The translations under genes were made by a program, and so were the position numbers. Under the pieces are notes generated by a model that was not told the DNA's origin, searched no databases, and was given only the letters and a program-made list of their open reading frames with translations. From Lysobacter silvisoli (GTDB lineage Bacteria; Pseudomonadota; Gammaproteobacteria; Xanthomonadales; Xanthomonadaceae), in NCBI RefSeq assembly GCF_003382365.1, contig NZ_QTSU01000001.1, positions 2,418,001 to 2,482,000 of the forward strand: 64,000 nucleotides of DNA, given 5' to 3'. Shown in pieces: positions 9,600 through 17,438 of this stretch (within the stretch, counting starts at the first letter, position 1; every line of letters starts with the position of its first letter).

Positions 9600-9638
9600 T
9601 TAAACGACTGTTAAAAGCGATGTTATTTATTTGTTAAG
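9600..9638. promoter_or_regulatory. Candidate response-regulator binding region (four direct half-sites)
   Basis: TTAAA (9600), TTAAA (9611), TTATT (9623) and TTAAG (9634) recur with 11, 12 and 11 bp spacing in a short AT-rich patch. OmpR/PhoB-family regulators bind tandem half-sites with about 11 bp period. The rest of the 484-base gap 9304-9787 shows no gene or repeat. Confidence 0.35.
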
Positions 9639-9787
9639 CGCAACTCGAACGTGCTTCCACGCAAGTTCCACGCAGCCGCGGCTTGGCCCGGCCATGACCT
9701 TAGGCCCGGGGCGTTGGCCGACAAATAAGGGCTTAGGCGGACGTTCGCGGCAGATCGCGCCAAATCGCCAAAGCGTGACGGCCGTCG

Positions 9788-10696
9788 CTATCGGCCCGAC
9801 GCCGCCCGTCGGGCCGTACGCCGCTTCAGCCGGCTGGCGACGTAGTTGATGATCTCACCGGCCACGTCCACCCCGCTGGCCTCCTCGATGCCCTCCAGGC
9901 CGGGCGAAGCGTTGACCTCCAGCACCAGCGGGCCGCGGTCGGAGCGGATCAGATCGACGCCGGCCACACCCAGGCCGAGCACGCGCGCGGCGCGGATCGC
10001 CACGTCCTGCTCGGCCGCGCTGGCCTTCACGCCCTTGGCGGTGCCGCCGCGGTGCAGGTTGGAGCGGAAATCGCCTTTGGGCGCCTGCCGCTTCATCGCC
10101 GCCACCACCTTGCCGCCGACCACGAAGCAGCGCAGGTCCGCGCCCTTGGCCTCGGCGATGAACTCCTGCACCAGGAAGTTGGCGTACAGCCCGCGCAGCG
10201 CCTCGATCACCCCGCGCGAGGCCGACAGCTTCTCGGTCAGCATCACCCCGGCGCCCTGGGTGCCTTCATTGAGTTTGATCACGTGCGGCGGCGGGCCCAG
10301 CATCGACAGCAGGTCGGCGGTGTCATCGGGGTTGTCGCCGAACACCGTGGCCGGCAGGCCGATGCCCTCGGCGGCCAGCAGCTGGTGGCTGCGCAGCTTG
10401 TCGCGCGCGCGCAGGATCGCGTCGGAGGTGTTGGGGGTGTAGCTGTCCATCAACTCGAACTGGCGCAGCACCGCCGAGCCGTAGCGGGTGATCGAGGCGC
10501 CCACGCGCGGGATCACCGCGTGGTAGCCGGAGATCTCGCGCCCCTTGTAGTGCATCTCGAAGCCGTCCGAGGCGATGCGCATGTAGCAGCGCAGCGGGTC
10601 CAGCACGCGCACGCTGTGGCCCTGCTGGCGCGCGGCCTCGACCAGGCGCCGGGTCGAATAGAGTTTGGTGTTGCGCGACAGGATCGCGAGCTTCAT
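9788..10696 (-). CDS. rimK: RimK-type alpha-L-glutamate ligase (ATP-grasp)
   Basis: This 302-residue protein begins [22 protein letters not shown], the standard RimK N-terminus. The ATP-grasp signatures follow: [54 protein letters not shown] and [19 protein letters not shown] with the metal-binding E-x-N. In E. coli RimK adds glutamates to the C-terminus of ribosomal protein S6. The gene overlaps the upstream rimB-like protease by 4 bases (ATGA), so the two are translationally coupled and probably work on the same modification. Confidence 0.95.
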   Translation of the reverse strand: MKLAILSRNTKLYSTRRLVEAARQQGHSVRVLDPLRCYMRIASDGFEMHYKGREISGYHAVIPRVGASITRYGSAVLRQFELMDSYTPNTSDAILRARDKLRSHQLLAAEGIGLPATVFGDNPDDTADLLSMLGPPPHVIKLNEGTQGAGVMLTEKLSASRGVIEALRGLYANFLVQEFIAEAKGADLRCFVVGGKVVAAMKRQAPKGDFRSNLHRGGTAKGVKASAAEQDVAIRAARVLGLGVAGVDLIRSDRGPLVLEVNASPGLEGIEEASGVDVAGEIINYVASRLKRRTARRAASGR

Positions 10697-11163
10697 GGCG
10701 GGGACGGGTCCGAATGGGGGGCGGCTAGGCCGGGCGCGGCTTTGCCATGCAGGAACGAGCGTGCGGGATCGACCGTGAACACCCGTGCCATGGCGGTGCG
10801 TCCCAGCAGCATCGGGAAACGCATGCCGCGACGATCCGCGAGGTTTATTTCAATTTCGCGTTCGACCCCGGCCAGGCGCAGCCGCGCCCGCACGAACACG
10901 CGCTGGGTGCGGTGGCCGCCGGAGTCGGTGACCTCGCGCTCGTCGTGCACCGGGGCACAGCCCTCGATGCTGCCGGCGCCGATCGCGCCGGGACTGAGCC
11001 GGAAGCCCACCCAGGGCGCGCCGCCCTCGACATAGCGCCACTGCGCGTCCACGTGCAGGGCCGAACTGCGCGCGCCCGTGTCGATCTTGGCGCGCAGGCC
11101 GACGATGCCCAGACCGGGCATCGACACCCACTCCCGCCAACCGAGCACGATCCGGTTCGCCAT
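10693..11163 (-). CDS. rimB: Retropepsin-like aspartic protease of the RimB/PF05618 family
   Basis: This 156-residue protein has the retropepsin-like active-site segment [13 protein letters not shown] near residue 30 and the second strand pair [35 protein letters not shown]. These are the hallmarks of the family once called ATP-dependent zinc proteases. It is co-encoded with rimK (4-base overlap) and expected to trim poly-glutamate tails made by RimK; this is known for RimB in pseudomonads and inferred here. A purine-rich GGAGA lies just before the ATG at 11163. Confidence 0.85.
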   Translation of the reverse strand: MANRIVLGWREWVSMPGLGIVGLRAKIDTGARSSALHVDAQWRYVEGGAPWVGFRLSPGAIGAGSIEGCAPVHDEREVTDSGGHRTQRVFVRARLRLAGVEREIEINLADRRGMRFPMLLGRTAMARVFTVDPARSFLHGKAAPGLAAPHSDPSPP

Positions 11164-11411
11164 CGCGTCTCCGCTGCGTCGAGGTTGACCTCAAGAAAAA
11201 ACAGCGGCCGCCCGACCGGGCCTGCCGCCGTCGCTATCGGCGCCGGTGGCCGCTCGCGGGGATGCCGCGGGCCGCCGGGGCCGGGTGGGAACGGACCATG
11301 ACTAGGGGCCGGTCCCGACGGCGTGAATTTTGGCACAAATCCAGCGGGGCACCGCGACGGGCCGGCTTGGCCAATGCGGGCCGCACAGGCGCGCGCCGTT
11401 CGGTCGCTCGC

Positions 11412-11618
11412 CTATTCCTGCGCCTGTTCCTCGTCCCTGTCGGGCTGCGCAAGCACGTGGCGTGCTGCCCAAGCGTTATCGACCAGATTGGGGTAGCGCC
11501 GTCCGGCCGCTTCAGCGCGCGCCTTCGCCGCCTCCAGCTGATTGGGCGCCAGCGGCTTGGACGGTTTGGTCTTCCCAGGTTTCGGCCGCTTCCAGAACGC
11601 CGTGGTCTTTTTGTTCAT
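11412..11618 (-). CDS. Small basic conserved hypothetical protein (68 aa)
   Basis: The protein starts MNKKTTAFWKRPKPGKTKPSK, continues with an Ala/Lys/Arg helix (LEAAKARAEAAGRRYPNLVDN) and ends in an acidic tail. The AKARAEAAGRRYPNLVDN part looks like a small proteobacterial family of unknown function that I recall only loosely. The strong basic-acidic organisation and sensible start argue that it is real. It is divergent from the H-NS-like gene, with 130 bases between them. Confidence 0.6.
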   Translation of the reverse strand: MNKKTTAFWKRPKPGKTKPSKPLAPNQLEAAKARAEAAGRRYPNLVDNAWAARHVLAQPDRDEEQAQE

Positions 11619-11660
11619 CGCCGCGCTCCGTCATGACCCAACCATCCGTGGAACCACGTA

Positions 11661-11690
11661 ATGGGCCCAGGGGTTTCTATATCATGGGCC
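11661..11690. promoter_or_regulatory. Pair of ATGGGCC direct repeats in the divergent promoter region
   Basis: ATGGGCC occurs at 11661-11667 and 11684-11690, flanking GGGTTTCTATATC, between the 68-aa gene and the H-NS-like gene. This could be an operator or chance. Confidence 0.25.
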
Positions 11691-11748
11691 TAAGGCACCG
11701 ACCCGCGCTGGAGCCGCCTGGAACCTGTATGACTGGACCCTCGCTTGC

Positions 11749-12168
11749 ATGAAAATCGATATCGAGAAGCTGAGCCTGCCGGAAATCGAGGCGCTACTGG
11801 TCGCCGCAGAACGACGGCAGCGACAGCTATCCAGCCGCCGCCCTCTTGCTTTAGTGCGCCGTAAAGCGATCGCGCTCGCCGCACAGCACGGCTACACGAT
11901 CGATGAGCTCTATGGTCACCAACCGGTAGCGGAGATCGCCGTCAAGAAGCGCGGCCTGCGGCGAAAGACTACGAAGGTCGCCGCCAAGTACCGCGACCCG
12001 GACAACAAGCGCAATACCTGGTCGGGCCGCGGGCGCATGCCGGTGTGGCTGGCCCAGAAGACTAAGCATGGTCGGAGCGTTACGGATTTTCTGATTCCCG
12101 GTTTGGCTAAGCCCACTGCACGCAAGAGCAGTGCGATAGGCCAGCGAAAACTGGTTAAACAGGGCTAA
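11749..12168 (+). CDS. H-NS-family nucleoid-associated protein
   Basis: This 139-residue protein has a helical N-terminal oligomerisation region (MKIDIEKLSLPEIEALLVAAERRQRQL), a basic linker and the DNA-binding core KYRDPDNKRNTWSGRGRMPVWL, the classical H-NS C-terminal motif (TWSGRGRMP). A Lys/Arg-rich tail follows. Such proteins bind and silence AT-rich DNA. Its direct neighbour across 300 bases is the one clearly AT-richer gene in the window (KAP-like NTPase), which makes a silencing relation plausible but unproven. Confidence 0.9.
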   Translation: MKIDIEKLSLPEIEALLVAAERRQRQLSSRRPLALVRRKAIALAAQHGYTIDELYGHQPVAEIAVKKRGLRRKTTKVAAKYRDPDNKRNTWSGRGRMPVWLAQKTKHGRSVTDFLIPGLAKPTARKSSAIGQRKLVKQG

Positions 12169-12366
12169 CGAAATCCTTGCGCGACGCGCAGGCGCAGGCG
12201 TAGGGGCGGGGACAGCCAACGTCTTAGCTTGGCAACCTTCATCCCTGTCCTGGCGTGCAAAACTGAGTAGCACAAAAGTCGCTCCTCACCCCACAATTGA
12301 AGTACGAGGTTCTAGTTGCGTCGGACGCAGTAAAGACCTGCCCACTTGCCAGCAACAAGCACTTTG

Positions 12367-12394
12367 AGGGAAAAAGAGGACAGGTTCACTTTTA
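12367..12394. mobile_element. Possible remnant of a REP-associated (Y1) transposase end
   Basis: The segment AAAAAGAGGACAGGTTCACT followed by TTT resembles the conserved boundary that accompanies Y1/RAYT transposase genes in xanthomonads and relatives. No transposase frame is left. Apart from this, the 302-base gap 12169-12470 shows no gene. Confidence 0.3.
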
Positions 12395-12470
12395 CGTAAA
12401 GCGAATCCGACTCCGTTTTTGTAGACGTCTTTTCATCGGGTGGCGCGTTCACCCAATCTCCGCTACGGCC

Positions 12471-14174
12471 TTAGTCACCTTCGTCAGCCACGGACCCAAT
12501 CCCGAACCAGTTTTGCATGCGGTCCGCGGCCAAGGGGGATCTCGTAGCGATCAGCTCGCATGCCTCCGTCATCTTTTGTGATGCACGCATCCAGTTGGCA
12601 TCACCGGGATTGCCCCCTAGCTGCAACACCTTTCTTATCGTCTTTGTGAGATCTTCGGACACAGTCGCATCCAATACCGCCACCAGTTCCGAAACCGGCG
12701 AATCCGCGATCGCCGCTATAGCTAACGGCGGATAACCATCTTTTGAACCGAAGAGATCAAATGCTTCCCTGACACCGAGCTTGCGTTGGACAAGAGCCTG
12801 AGCCTTTTCGATGATCTGAAGAATTTCTGGATCATCAATCCTCCGAAACCAATGCAATTGATCGTGATCCAGCTCGTTAATGCGCTTACCGCTACGATGC
12901 CCAACCCAATTCTTGATGAATTGAGTTGCCAATTCATCGCGCCCTAGCAAACGCATTAGACGAACGGCAGACTGTAAATTTGCGGGGTGTTCAACTTCAG
13001 AAACACCGGGCCAGGTCTGTTCAAATGCGTCCGCTATCTCTGCTCCGTTCTCGGCGACCGTGTCGTGGTAAAGATGCCATGCATTACTCCATGCCAATTT
13101 TCGCGACTGGAGCTCGGAATCTCCGTCCAACTCTTGTATAGCCGCGCTCATGACAAGCTTGTCCGGAAATCCAGACTGCACCATGTTGACGAGCGCTTGG
13201 TCCGTCGCCGTATACAAGTACAAGCCATAGTCACTTACCACCTGATCCCAATTCCTTTCCTGCTCGGTTCTCGCGTCCTCGCCGTTACCTGAAGCCGCAC
13301 CCAAATTCAGCCGAGTGCGATCTTGAATTCGCTGCAAAGGGGGGCCGCCCACACCTCGTCCGTGGATAGAGTAAACAAGCATCGCAACCGTCCTGGATAT
13401 GCTCTCTACTGTCTCGGGCCGAAGCGGCCTATTCTCAACCGTATCCATGGCAAGATTCATGAACTTGGCAGTTCGACGCACAAGTCGAATGTTCGATATT
13501 TGAAGCTCCTCAAGAGCTTCACGTACAGGTACATACCACTGTGTCGATGAGTCCTCTTGGAGACCCAGCTCAATCGTCTGGGTTAAAGAAGGCGCATAAG
13601 TTAGCTCTCCTTGGAAGACCTTCTCTCGATGATCATCCCAAACCGCTTGGTCCGATCCCAGCTGGCCATCATTAAGAATGACAACAACCCTGCAGGATCG
13701 TTGCTCGGCCAAGTAGGAGACCAAACCAAGAAAGTCTTTCAGATCCAGTAGCTTTCCATGTCGTTCCACATCGTCGAAGCAAACGATTCGGTCGCGCACA
13801 ACGTAGAAACCGATTCGATCAAAGAGCTTAGATAGCGCTGTACCTGATCTTGGCGTCAAAGCCAGTAGATCGGACGCCCAGCGCCACGCTCTCCAAAACC
13901 ACCGAAAAGCGGAGCCCTTTAGCCGCTTTTGTTTGCGCGCATCACGGTCGAACTCTTCCGTCGCGATAGCAACGGCCGTCTTTAGCTCTGCTAGCGAGTT
14001 AACGCCAAACAACGAAACGTAGGAATAGCGCTTCTTCCAAGGCTTTTCGAGGAGCTTTGTGACAATCCGATGCTGCCACAGATAAGTTTTGCCTACTCCC
14101 CAGGGACCGCGCAGAACAATAGCCCCCGGTTCCTTAGATGAAACGAAGTCTCCAAGCACGGTCTCAACGGCCAT
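12471..14174 (-). CDS. KAP-like P-loop NTPase, horizontally acquired
   Basis: This 567-residue protein (ATG at 14174 with GAGTGAG upstream; a GTG at 14186 is possible) has a Walker A GPWGVGKT at residues 23-30 and a Walker B VCFDDVERH with the Asp pair near 134-135, as in KAP and related STAND-like NTPases. An aromatic segment between them (FRWFWRAWRWASDLLAL) occupies the place where KAP proteins carry membrane-associated helices, but no clean transmembrane helix is seen. The C-terminal about 300 residues are helical and unrecognised. Base composition is near half GC against roughly 70% around it, and codon use includes AAA, TTA and AGA types rare in the neighbours. It sits at the 3' side of tRNA-Gly. 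Members often lie in defence islands; an antiphage role is inference. Confidence 0.75.
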   Translation of the reverse strand: MAVETVLGDFVSSKEPGAIVLRGPWGVGKTYLWQHRIVTKLLEKPWKKRYSYVSLFGVNSLAELKTAVAIATEEFDRDARKQKRLKGSAFRWFWRAWRWASDLLALTPRSGTALSKLFDRIGFYVVRDRIVCFDDVERHGKLLDLKDFLGLVSYLAEQRSCRVVVILNDGQLGSDQAVWDDHREKVFQGELTYAPSLTQTIELGLQEDSSTQWYVPVREALEELQISNIRLVRRTAKFMNLAMDTVENRPLRPETVESISRTVAMLVYSIHGRGVGGPPLQRIQDRTRLNLGAASGNGEDARTEQERNWDQVVSDYGLYLYTATDQALVNMVQSGFPDKLVMSAAIQELDGDSELQSRKLAWSNAWHLYHDTVAENGAEIADAFEQTWPGVSEVEHPANLQSAVRLMRLLGRDELATQFIKNWVGHRSGKRINELDHDQLHWFRRIDDPEILQIIEKAQALVQRKLGVREAFDLFGSKDGYPPLAIAAIADSPVSELVAVLDATVSEDLTKTIRKVLQLGGNPGDANWMRASQKMTEACELIATRSPLAADRMQNWFGIGSVADEGD

Positions 14175-14483
14175 CGAAGAACTCACTCAGATTGAATTGG
14201 GTGTCGCTTTATCGAACTTGCGCGTTGGGTGAATGTATCAGTGAGGCGCACCTCATCGCCGCGCTGCTCTTTGCGCGATCGAAAGATGAAACATAAGCGC
14301 ACCACCCCAAGGCCCCGGTGCACGTGCAAGCGGACTCAAGGCCCGGAGGACCGGTACAAAACAGTGATATCTGTGCGCGCCGCAATAACCAAAACTGCTG
14401 TCAGCGCGGTGCGTCAGAGCATCATGCGACCTGGAAAAATCGCCTCTGATCAGCGAGTTAGATCGGCTCGAATCAGAAAATCG
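14175..14483. other. AT-richer intergenic stretch between the KAP-like gene and tRNA-Gly
   Basis: This 309-base stretch has intermediate composition. I see no ORF with family features, no integrase and no second copy of the tRNA 3' end. It probably holds the promoter of the KAP-like gene. Confidence 0.5.
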
Positions 14484-14554
14484 AGCGGGTGATGGGAATC
14501 GAACCCACGCTAGCAGCTTGGGAAGCTGCAGTTCTACCATTGAACTACACCCGC
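14484..14554 (-). tRNA. tRNA-Gly (anticodon CCC)
   Basis: On the minus strand the 7-bp acceptor stem GCGGGTG/CACCCGC, the D-arm GTTC...GAAC, the anticodon loop TTCCCAA between GCAGC/GCTGC, and the T-arm with TTCGATT form a full cloverleaf with discriminator T. CCA is not encoded. Its 3' end faces the low-GC KAP-like gene, the usual orientation for islands inserted at tRNA 3' ends. Confidence 0.96.
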
Positions 14555-14662
14555 ATGCGGCGAAGTCTATGCGCGGCTGTGCGGGTTGGCAAACCGCGGC
14601 GCGCGGGCGCTGTGGCGGCCGCGCGGGCGGTCCGGGCCGGCGTTGCGCCGGCCCGGGGTGGA

Positions 14663-16483
14663 TCAGAAGCCGGCGCCGATGGTGGCGAAGACGGTGGCGT
14701 GGTTGCCGCCGCTCTGGCCCACGGTGAGGCTGGTGCCCAGGTTGGCGTCCAGGCCGAACAGGGTGGTGCGCGCGCCCATCAGCAAGGTGCCGTAGCTCTG
14801 GTCGAAGTCGTGGCCGGGCACGGCGTAGGGTGCGGTGCCGGGCATGGACTGCAGGCTGGCGAAGACTTCCTTGTCGGCGTCTTCGAACTCGCGGTCGTAG
14901 GTCAGGCGGGCGTAGGGCTTGAGGTGGTCGTTGAGGGTGTAGTCGAACTGCCAGCCGACGCTGCCGATCAGCGAGTCGAAGCTCTGGTCGCCGTAGGCCA
15001 GCGAGGTGGCCAGGGCGGAGTCGCTTTCGCGGAAGCCGTCGATGTCGATGCGCTGGGCGACCAGGCCGATCACCGGGCCGTGACGCAGCGCGCCTTCGCC
15101 GAAGTTCCAGCCGGCGTTGATCGCGGCGGTCAGGTTCTCACCGTCGGTGGAGCCGCGGTGCACGCGGGTGGCCGGGCCGAGCACGACCTTGCGGTCGGTG
15201 TCGTAGTCGACCTGGGTCCAGCTGAGCTGGCCGTTGGCCCAGGCGCGCTCGCCGTACCACGCGGCGAAACCGCCCAGGGTGAGGTCGCTGTGCTCGAATT
15301 CGCCGCCGTTGCGGCCCCAGTCCAGGGTCTGCTTGCCGTAGCCGGCGAAGCCGCCGAACACCACATTGCCACGGGTCCAGTCCACGCCGCCGGTCAGGCT
15401 GGGGCCGGCGCCGTCGTAGGTGTCGCCCTTGCCGTAGCGCTGGAAGTCGCCGCGCAGGTCCGCCCACCAGCGGGTGCCGTCGCTGTCGGGCTTGCCGCCC
15501 AGGTGGTTGGACACGCGATCGGCGCGCGAGCGGCCGACCATGGCTTCGGAATTGCTCAGCAGCGCGATCTGGCGCGGCGCTTCCAGGATCGACACGGCGT
15601 AATCGCCGAGGATCTTGTGCGCGCGCGAGGACGGGTGCACGCCGTCGGCGAAGGCGTAGGTGTCCGGCGCATTCGGGGTGGCGTAGTTGAGCGGGCTGCA
15701 GGTCAGCGACGAGGCGGTGATCTGCGGATTGCAGGCGGTGCCGGTGACGTTGGTGATGCCGTACGGCGCCGGGTTGGCGACGATTTCGCGCAGCAGGTTG
15801 AAGGTATCCAGCGGGATCACCCGGTAGCCGGCCGTGGCCAGGCCGCCGAACAGCGCGGTGTTGTAGGTGGTCGACAGTTGGGTGCCCGCGGCCTGCTGGG
15901 CGGCGCCGCCGGCGCGGAACTGGGGGGTCAGGCCCAGGTCGGGAATGGTCGGCACCAGGATGTACTTGGCGCCGGCGTTGGTGAGCGTGCCGACCAGGCC
16001 GATCTGGCCGGCCACGGCCGCGCCGATGGTGGTCTGCGCGGGCGCGCCGCCGGCCACGGCGAACAGGTCGTTGGCGCCGCCCCACACGGTGTACAGCGCG
16101 CGCGAATCGGCGCGGCCGCCGTTGGCGGTGAGGTAATTGGTGACCTGGGTGCTCAGCGACGGGATCGGACCCAGCGCGCCGCTGGTGTTGGTGGCCACGC
16201 GCGCGCCGCCGACGGCGTAGTTGGTGCCGCCCTGGTTGGCTGCGGTGGCGTTGGTGCCGTAGAAGTCGGCCAGGTATTCGGACCAGACCAGACCGGGGTT
16301 GGTGGTGAAGCGGCCGATCTGGGCACCGTTCGGGCCTACGGCCTGGATCAGCGCGGGGCGGAAGTGGCCGGAGTCGGTGAGGCTGTCGCCGAAGAAGATC
16401 GTCTGCGAATAGGTCTGGGCGAAAGCCGGAGCGGCCGCCAGCGCCAAGGCGACGGCGAGCGCGTTGCGAACGGGGTTGATCAT
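14663..16483 (-). CDS. GDSL-family esterase/lipase autotransporter (EstA-like)
   Basis: The start at 16483 gives 606 residues, and a signal peptide follows at once (NALAVALALAAAPAFAQ). The passenger is a GDSL hydrolase: block I FFGDSLTDSGHF (Ser34), block III GGANDLF and block V DGVHPSSRAH with the catalytic Asp and His. From about residue 340 a 12-strand type Va autotransporter barrel follows, with alternating aromatic strands (WWADLRGDFQRYG, GGFAGYGKQTLDWG) and a terminal Phe (TIGAGF). The enzyme is thus displayed on the outer membrane, where Pseudomonas EstA cleaves esters. Further in-frame codons upstream would put non-signal sequence first and are rejected. The catalytic elements listed are intact. 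Confidence 0.93.
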   Translation of the reverse strand: MINPVRNALAVALALAAAPAFAQTYSQTIFFGDSLTDSGHFRPALIQAVGPNGAQIGRFTTNPGLVWSEYLADFYGTNATAANQGGTNYAVGGARVATNTSGALGPIPSLSTQVTNYLTANGGRADSRALYTVWGGANDLFAVAGGAPAQTTIGAAVAGQIGLVGTLTNAGAKYILVPTIPDLGLTPQFRAGGAAQQAAGTQLSTTYNTALFGGLATAGYRVIPLDTFNLLREIVANPAPYGITNVTGTACNPQITASSLTCSPLNYATPNAPDTYAFADGVHPSSRAHKILGDYAVSILEAPRQIALLSNSEAMVGRSRADRVSNHLGGKPDSDGTRWWADLRGDFQRYGKGDTYDGAGPSLTGGVDWTRGNVVFGGFAGYGKQTLDWGRNGGEFEHSDLTLGGFAAWYGERAWANGQLSWTQVDYDTDRKVVLGPATRVHRGSTDGENLTAAINAGWNFGEGALRHGPVIGLVAQRIDIDGFRESDSALATSLAYGDQSFDSLIGSVGWQFDYTLNDHLKPYARLTYDREFEDADKEVFASLQSMPGTAPYAVPGHDFDQSYGTLLMGARTTLFGLDANLGTSLTVGQSGGNHATVFATIGAGF

Positions 16484-16685
16484 CGGGGTTCCCTGCGTCG
16501 GGGTGAGTGCGAAGGTGCGTCGGTCCGGTCGGCGCTTGCCGCAGTGCGGCAGTACGGGCGCGGATGGCCGGCATCGAAGCATGCGGCGGTGCGGCATAGC
16601 AAGCGGCGGTGCGGCAAAACCCCTTATCCGGCCGCCCGCTTCGGCACAGCCCGCCGCCCGGCTGGCCCTGCCGCGGACGGCGCGG

Positions 16686-16691
16686 GACAAT
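16686..16691 (+). promoter_or_regulatory. Candidate -10 element of a leaderless thiS mRNA
   Basis: GACAAT ends 6 nt before the thiS ATG (16698) and no Shine-Dalgarno precedes it. The same spacing is seen at thiG. Confidence 0.35.
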
Positions 16692-16697
16692 GCGCGC

Positions 16698-16898
16698 ATG
16701 GACATACTGCTCAATGGCGAGCCGCGCGCTATCGCGGCCGCGACCACGGTCGCGCAACTGCTGCTGGACGAAGGCCTGGGCGAACGCCGGGTCGCGGTCG
16801 AGGTCAACGGCGAAATCGTGCCGCGCGGGGCGCATGCGGGGCATGCGCTGGGGGCGGGGGATAAGGTCGAGATCGTGCATGCGTTGGGAGGGGGGTGA
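16698..16898 (+). CDS. thiS: Thiamine biosynthesis sulfur carrier protein ThiS
   Basis: This 66-residue ubiquitin-like protein starts MDILLNGEPRAI and ends in the diagnostic GG (HALGGG), which is thiocarboxylated and hands sulfur to ThiG for the thiazole ring. The pattern TTVAQLLLDEGL...VAVEVNGEIVPRG...GDKVEIVHALGGG is complete. In related genomes thiS is directly followed by thiG. Here thiG lies 3.4 kb downstream, beyond a REP cluster and an opposite-strand exoprotein gene, so thiS cannot share a simple operon with it. Confidence 0.93.
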   Translation: MDILLNGEPRAIAAATTVAQLLLDEGLGERRVAVEVNGEIVPRGAHAGHALGAGDKVEIVHALGGG

Positions 16899-17089
16899 GC
16901 CCCGACGCGCTTTGCGCGGCACTGCCGCGCAGTCGGGGCGAAAGCACGGCCATGAATGGCCGGGGCGGACGATCCGAAGCCGGCGTTGTGTCGCCATGAA
17001 TGGCAACGACCAAACCACCCGAAGCGACGCGTAGTCCTTAGCGACGCAGCAAACCCAGCCACACCGCTCTGCGCAGCTCCGATCGCGGC

Positions 17090-17345
17090 TCGTGCTGGTC
17101 CCACAAGTAACTCAAGCCCACGCCGCACGCCGAATTCGCGGTCGCGGCTCACGCCGCTCCCACAGAAAGCCGAAGCTCTCACCGCATACCCGGGGTCGCG
17201 ATCGCAGTTCGCGCCGCTCCCACAGACAGCCGGAGCTCGCGCCGCACGCCAGTTTTCGCGGTCGCGGCTTGCGCCGCTCCTACAGGAGGCGCGGGGCGCG
17301 CCGCGCCTCGGATGTCGCGGTCGCGGCTTACGCCGCTCCTACCCC
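17090..17345. repeat. Cluster of at least four REP copies, family C
   Basis: In 256 bases there are four clear copies, all in the same direction, of the unit GCGGTCGCGGCTTACGCCGC followed by TCC(C/T)AC: near 17144, 17194, 17257 and 17319. A worn fifth copy is near 17085. Spacing is about 50-65 bases and the linkers are unlike each other. Each unit forms a short hairpin (GCGGC...GCCGC). The cluster fills the gap after thiS. Confidence 0.85.
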
Positions 17346-17374
17346 AAAGCGGGCATCGCTAAACCTCAAACAAA

Positions 17375-17404
17375 AGCGGGCCCCGGTTCGCACCGGGGCC
17401 CGCT
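17375..17404 (-). terminator. Intrinsic terminator of the exoprotein gene
   Basis: A perfect 13-bp stem (17375-17387 with 17392-17404) has a 4-base loop. On the minus strand it is followed by TTTTGTTT. It lies 35 bases after the stop at 17439. Confidence 0.85.
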
Positions 17405-17438
17405 GCCTTGCTTAGCGCTTACTCAGTCGGCTCTGGCA

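Noticed and set aside
9303-9614. 103-codon plus-strand ORF before the direct repeats
   Set aside because: The composition is not coding-like, and it starts on the complement of the regulator's start codon with no ribosome-binding site.
12169-12470. attR copy of the tRNA-Gly 3' end that would bound an island
   Set aside because: I looked for the GGGAATCGAACCC-type segment on the far side of the KAP-like gene and found none; no integrase is present.
12297-12581. 94-codon plus-strand ORF
   Set aside because: It overlaps the end of the KAP-like gene, has no ribosome-binding site and shows no family features.
16484-16697. TPP riboswitch before thiS
   Set aside because: No conserved CTGAGA or other thi-box core is seen here or in 19947-20299.
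14489-16864. Long plus-strand open frame (791 codons) opposite the autotransporter gene
   Set aside because: It is a shadow frame caused by high GC; low-complexity Gly/Val/Arg/Ala sequence without domains, while the minus strand encodes a complete GDSL autotransporter.
17090-17345. CRISPR-like array
   Set aside because: The repeated units are diverged palindromes with unequal linkers, matching REP copies elsewhere; no cas genes are present.
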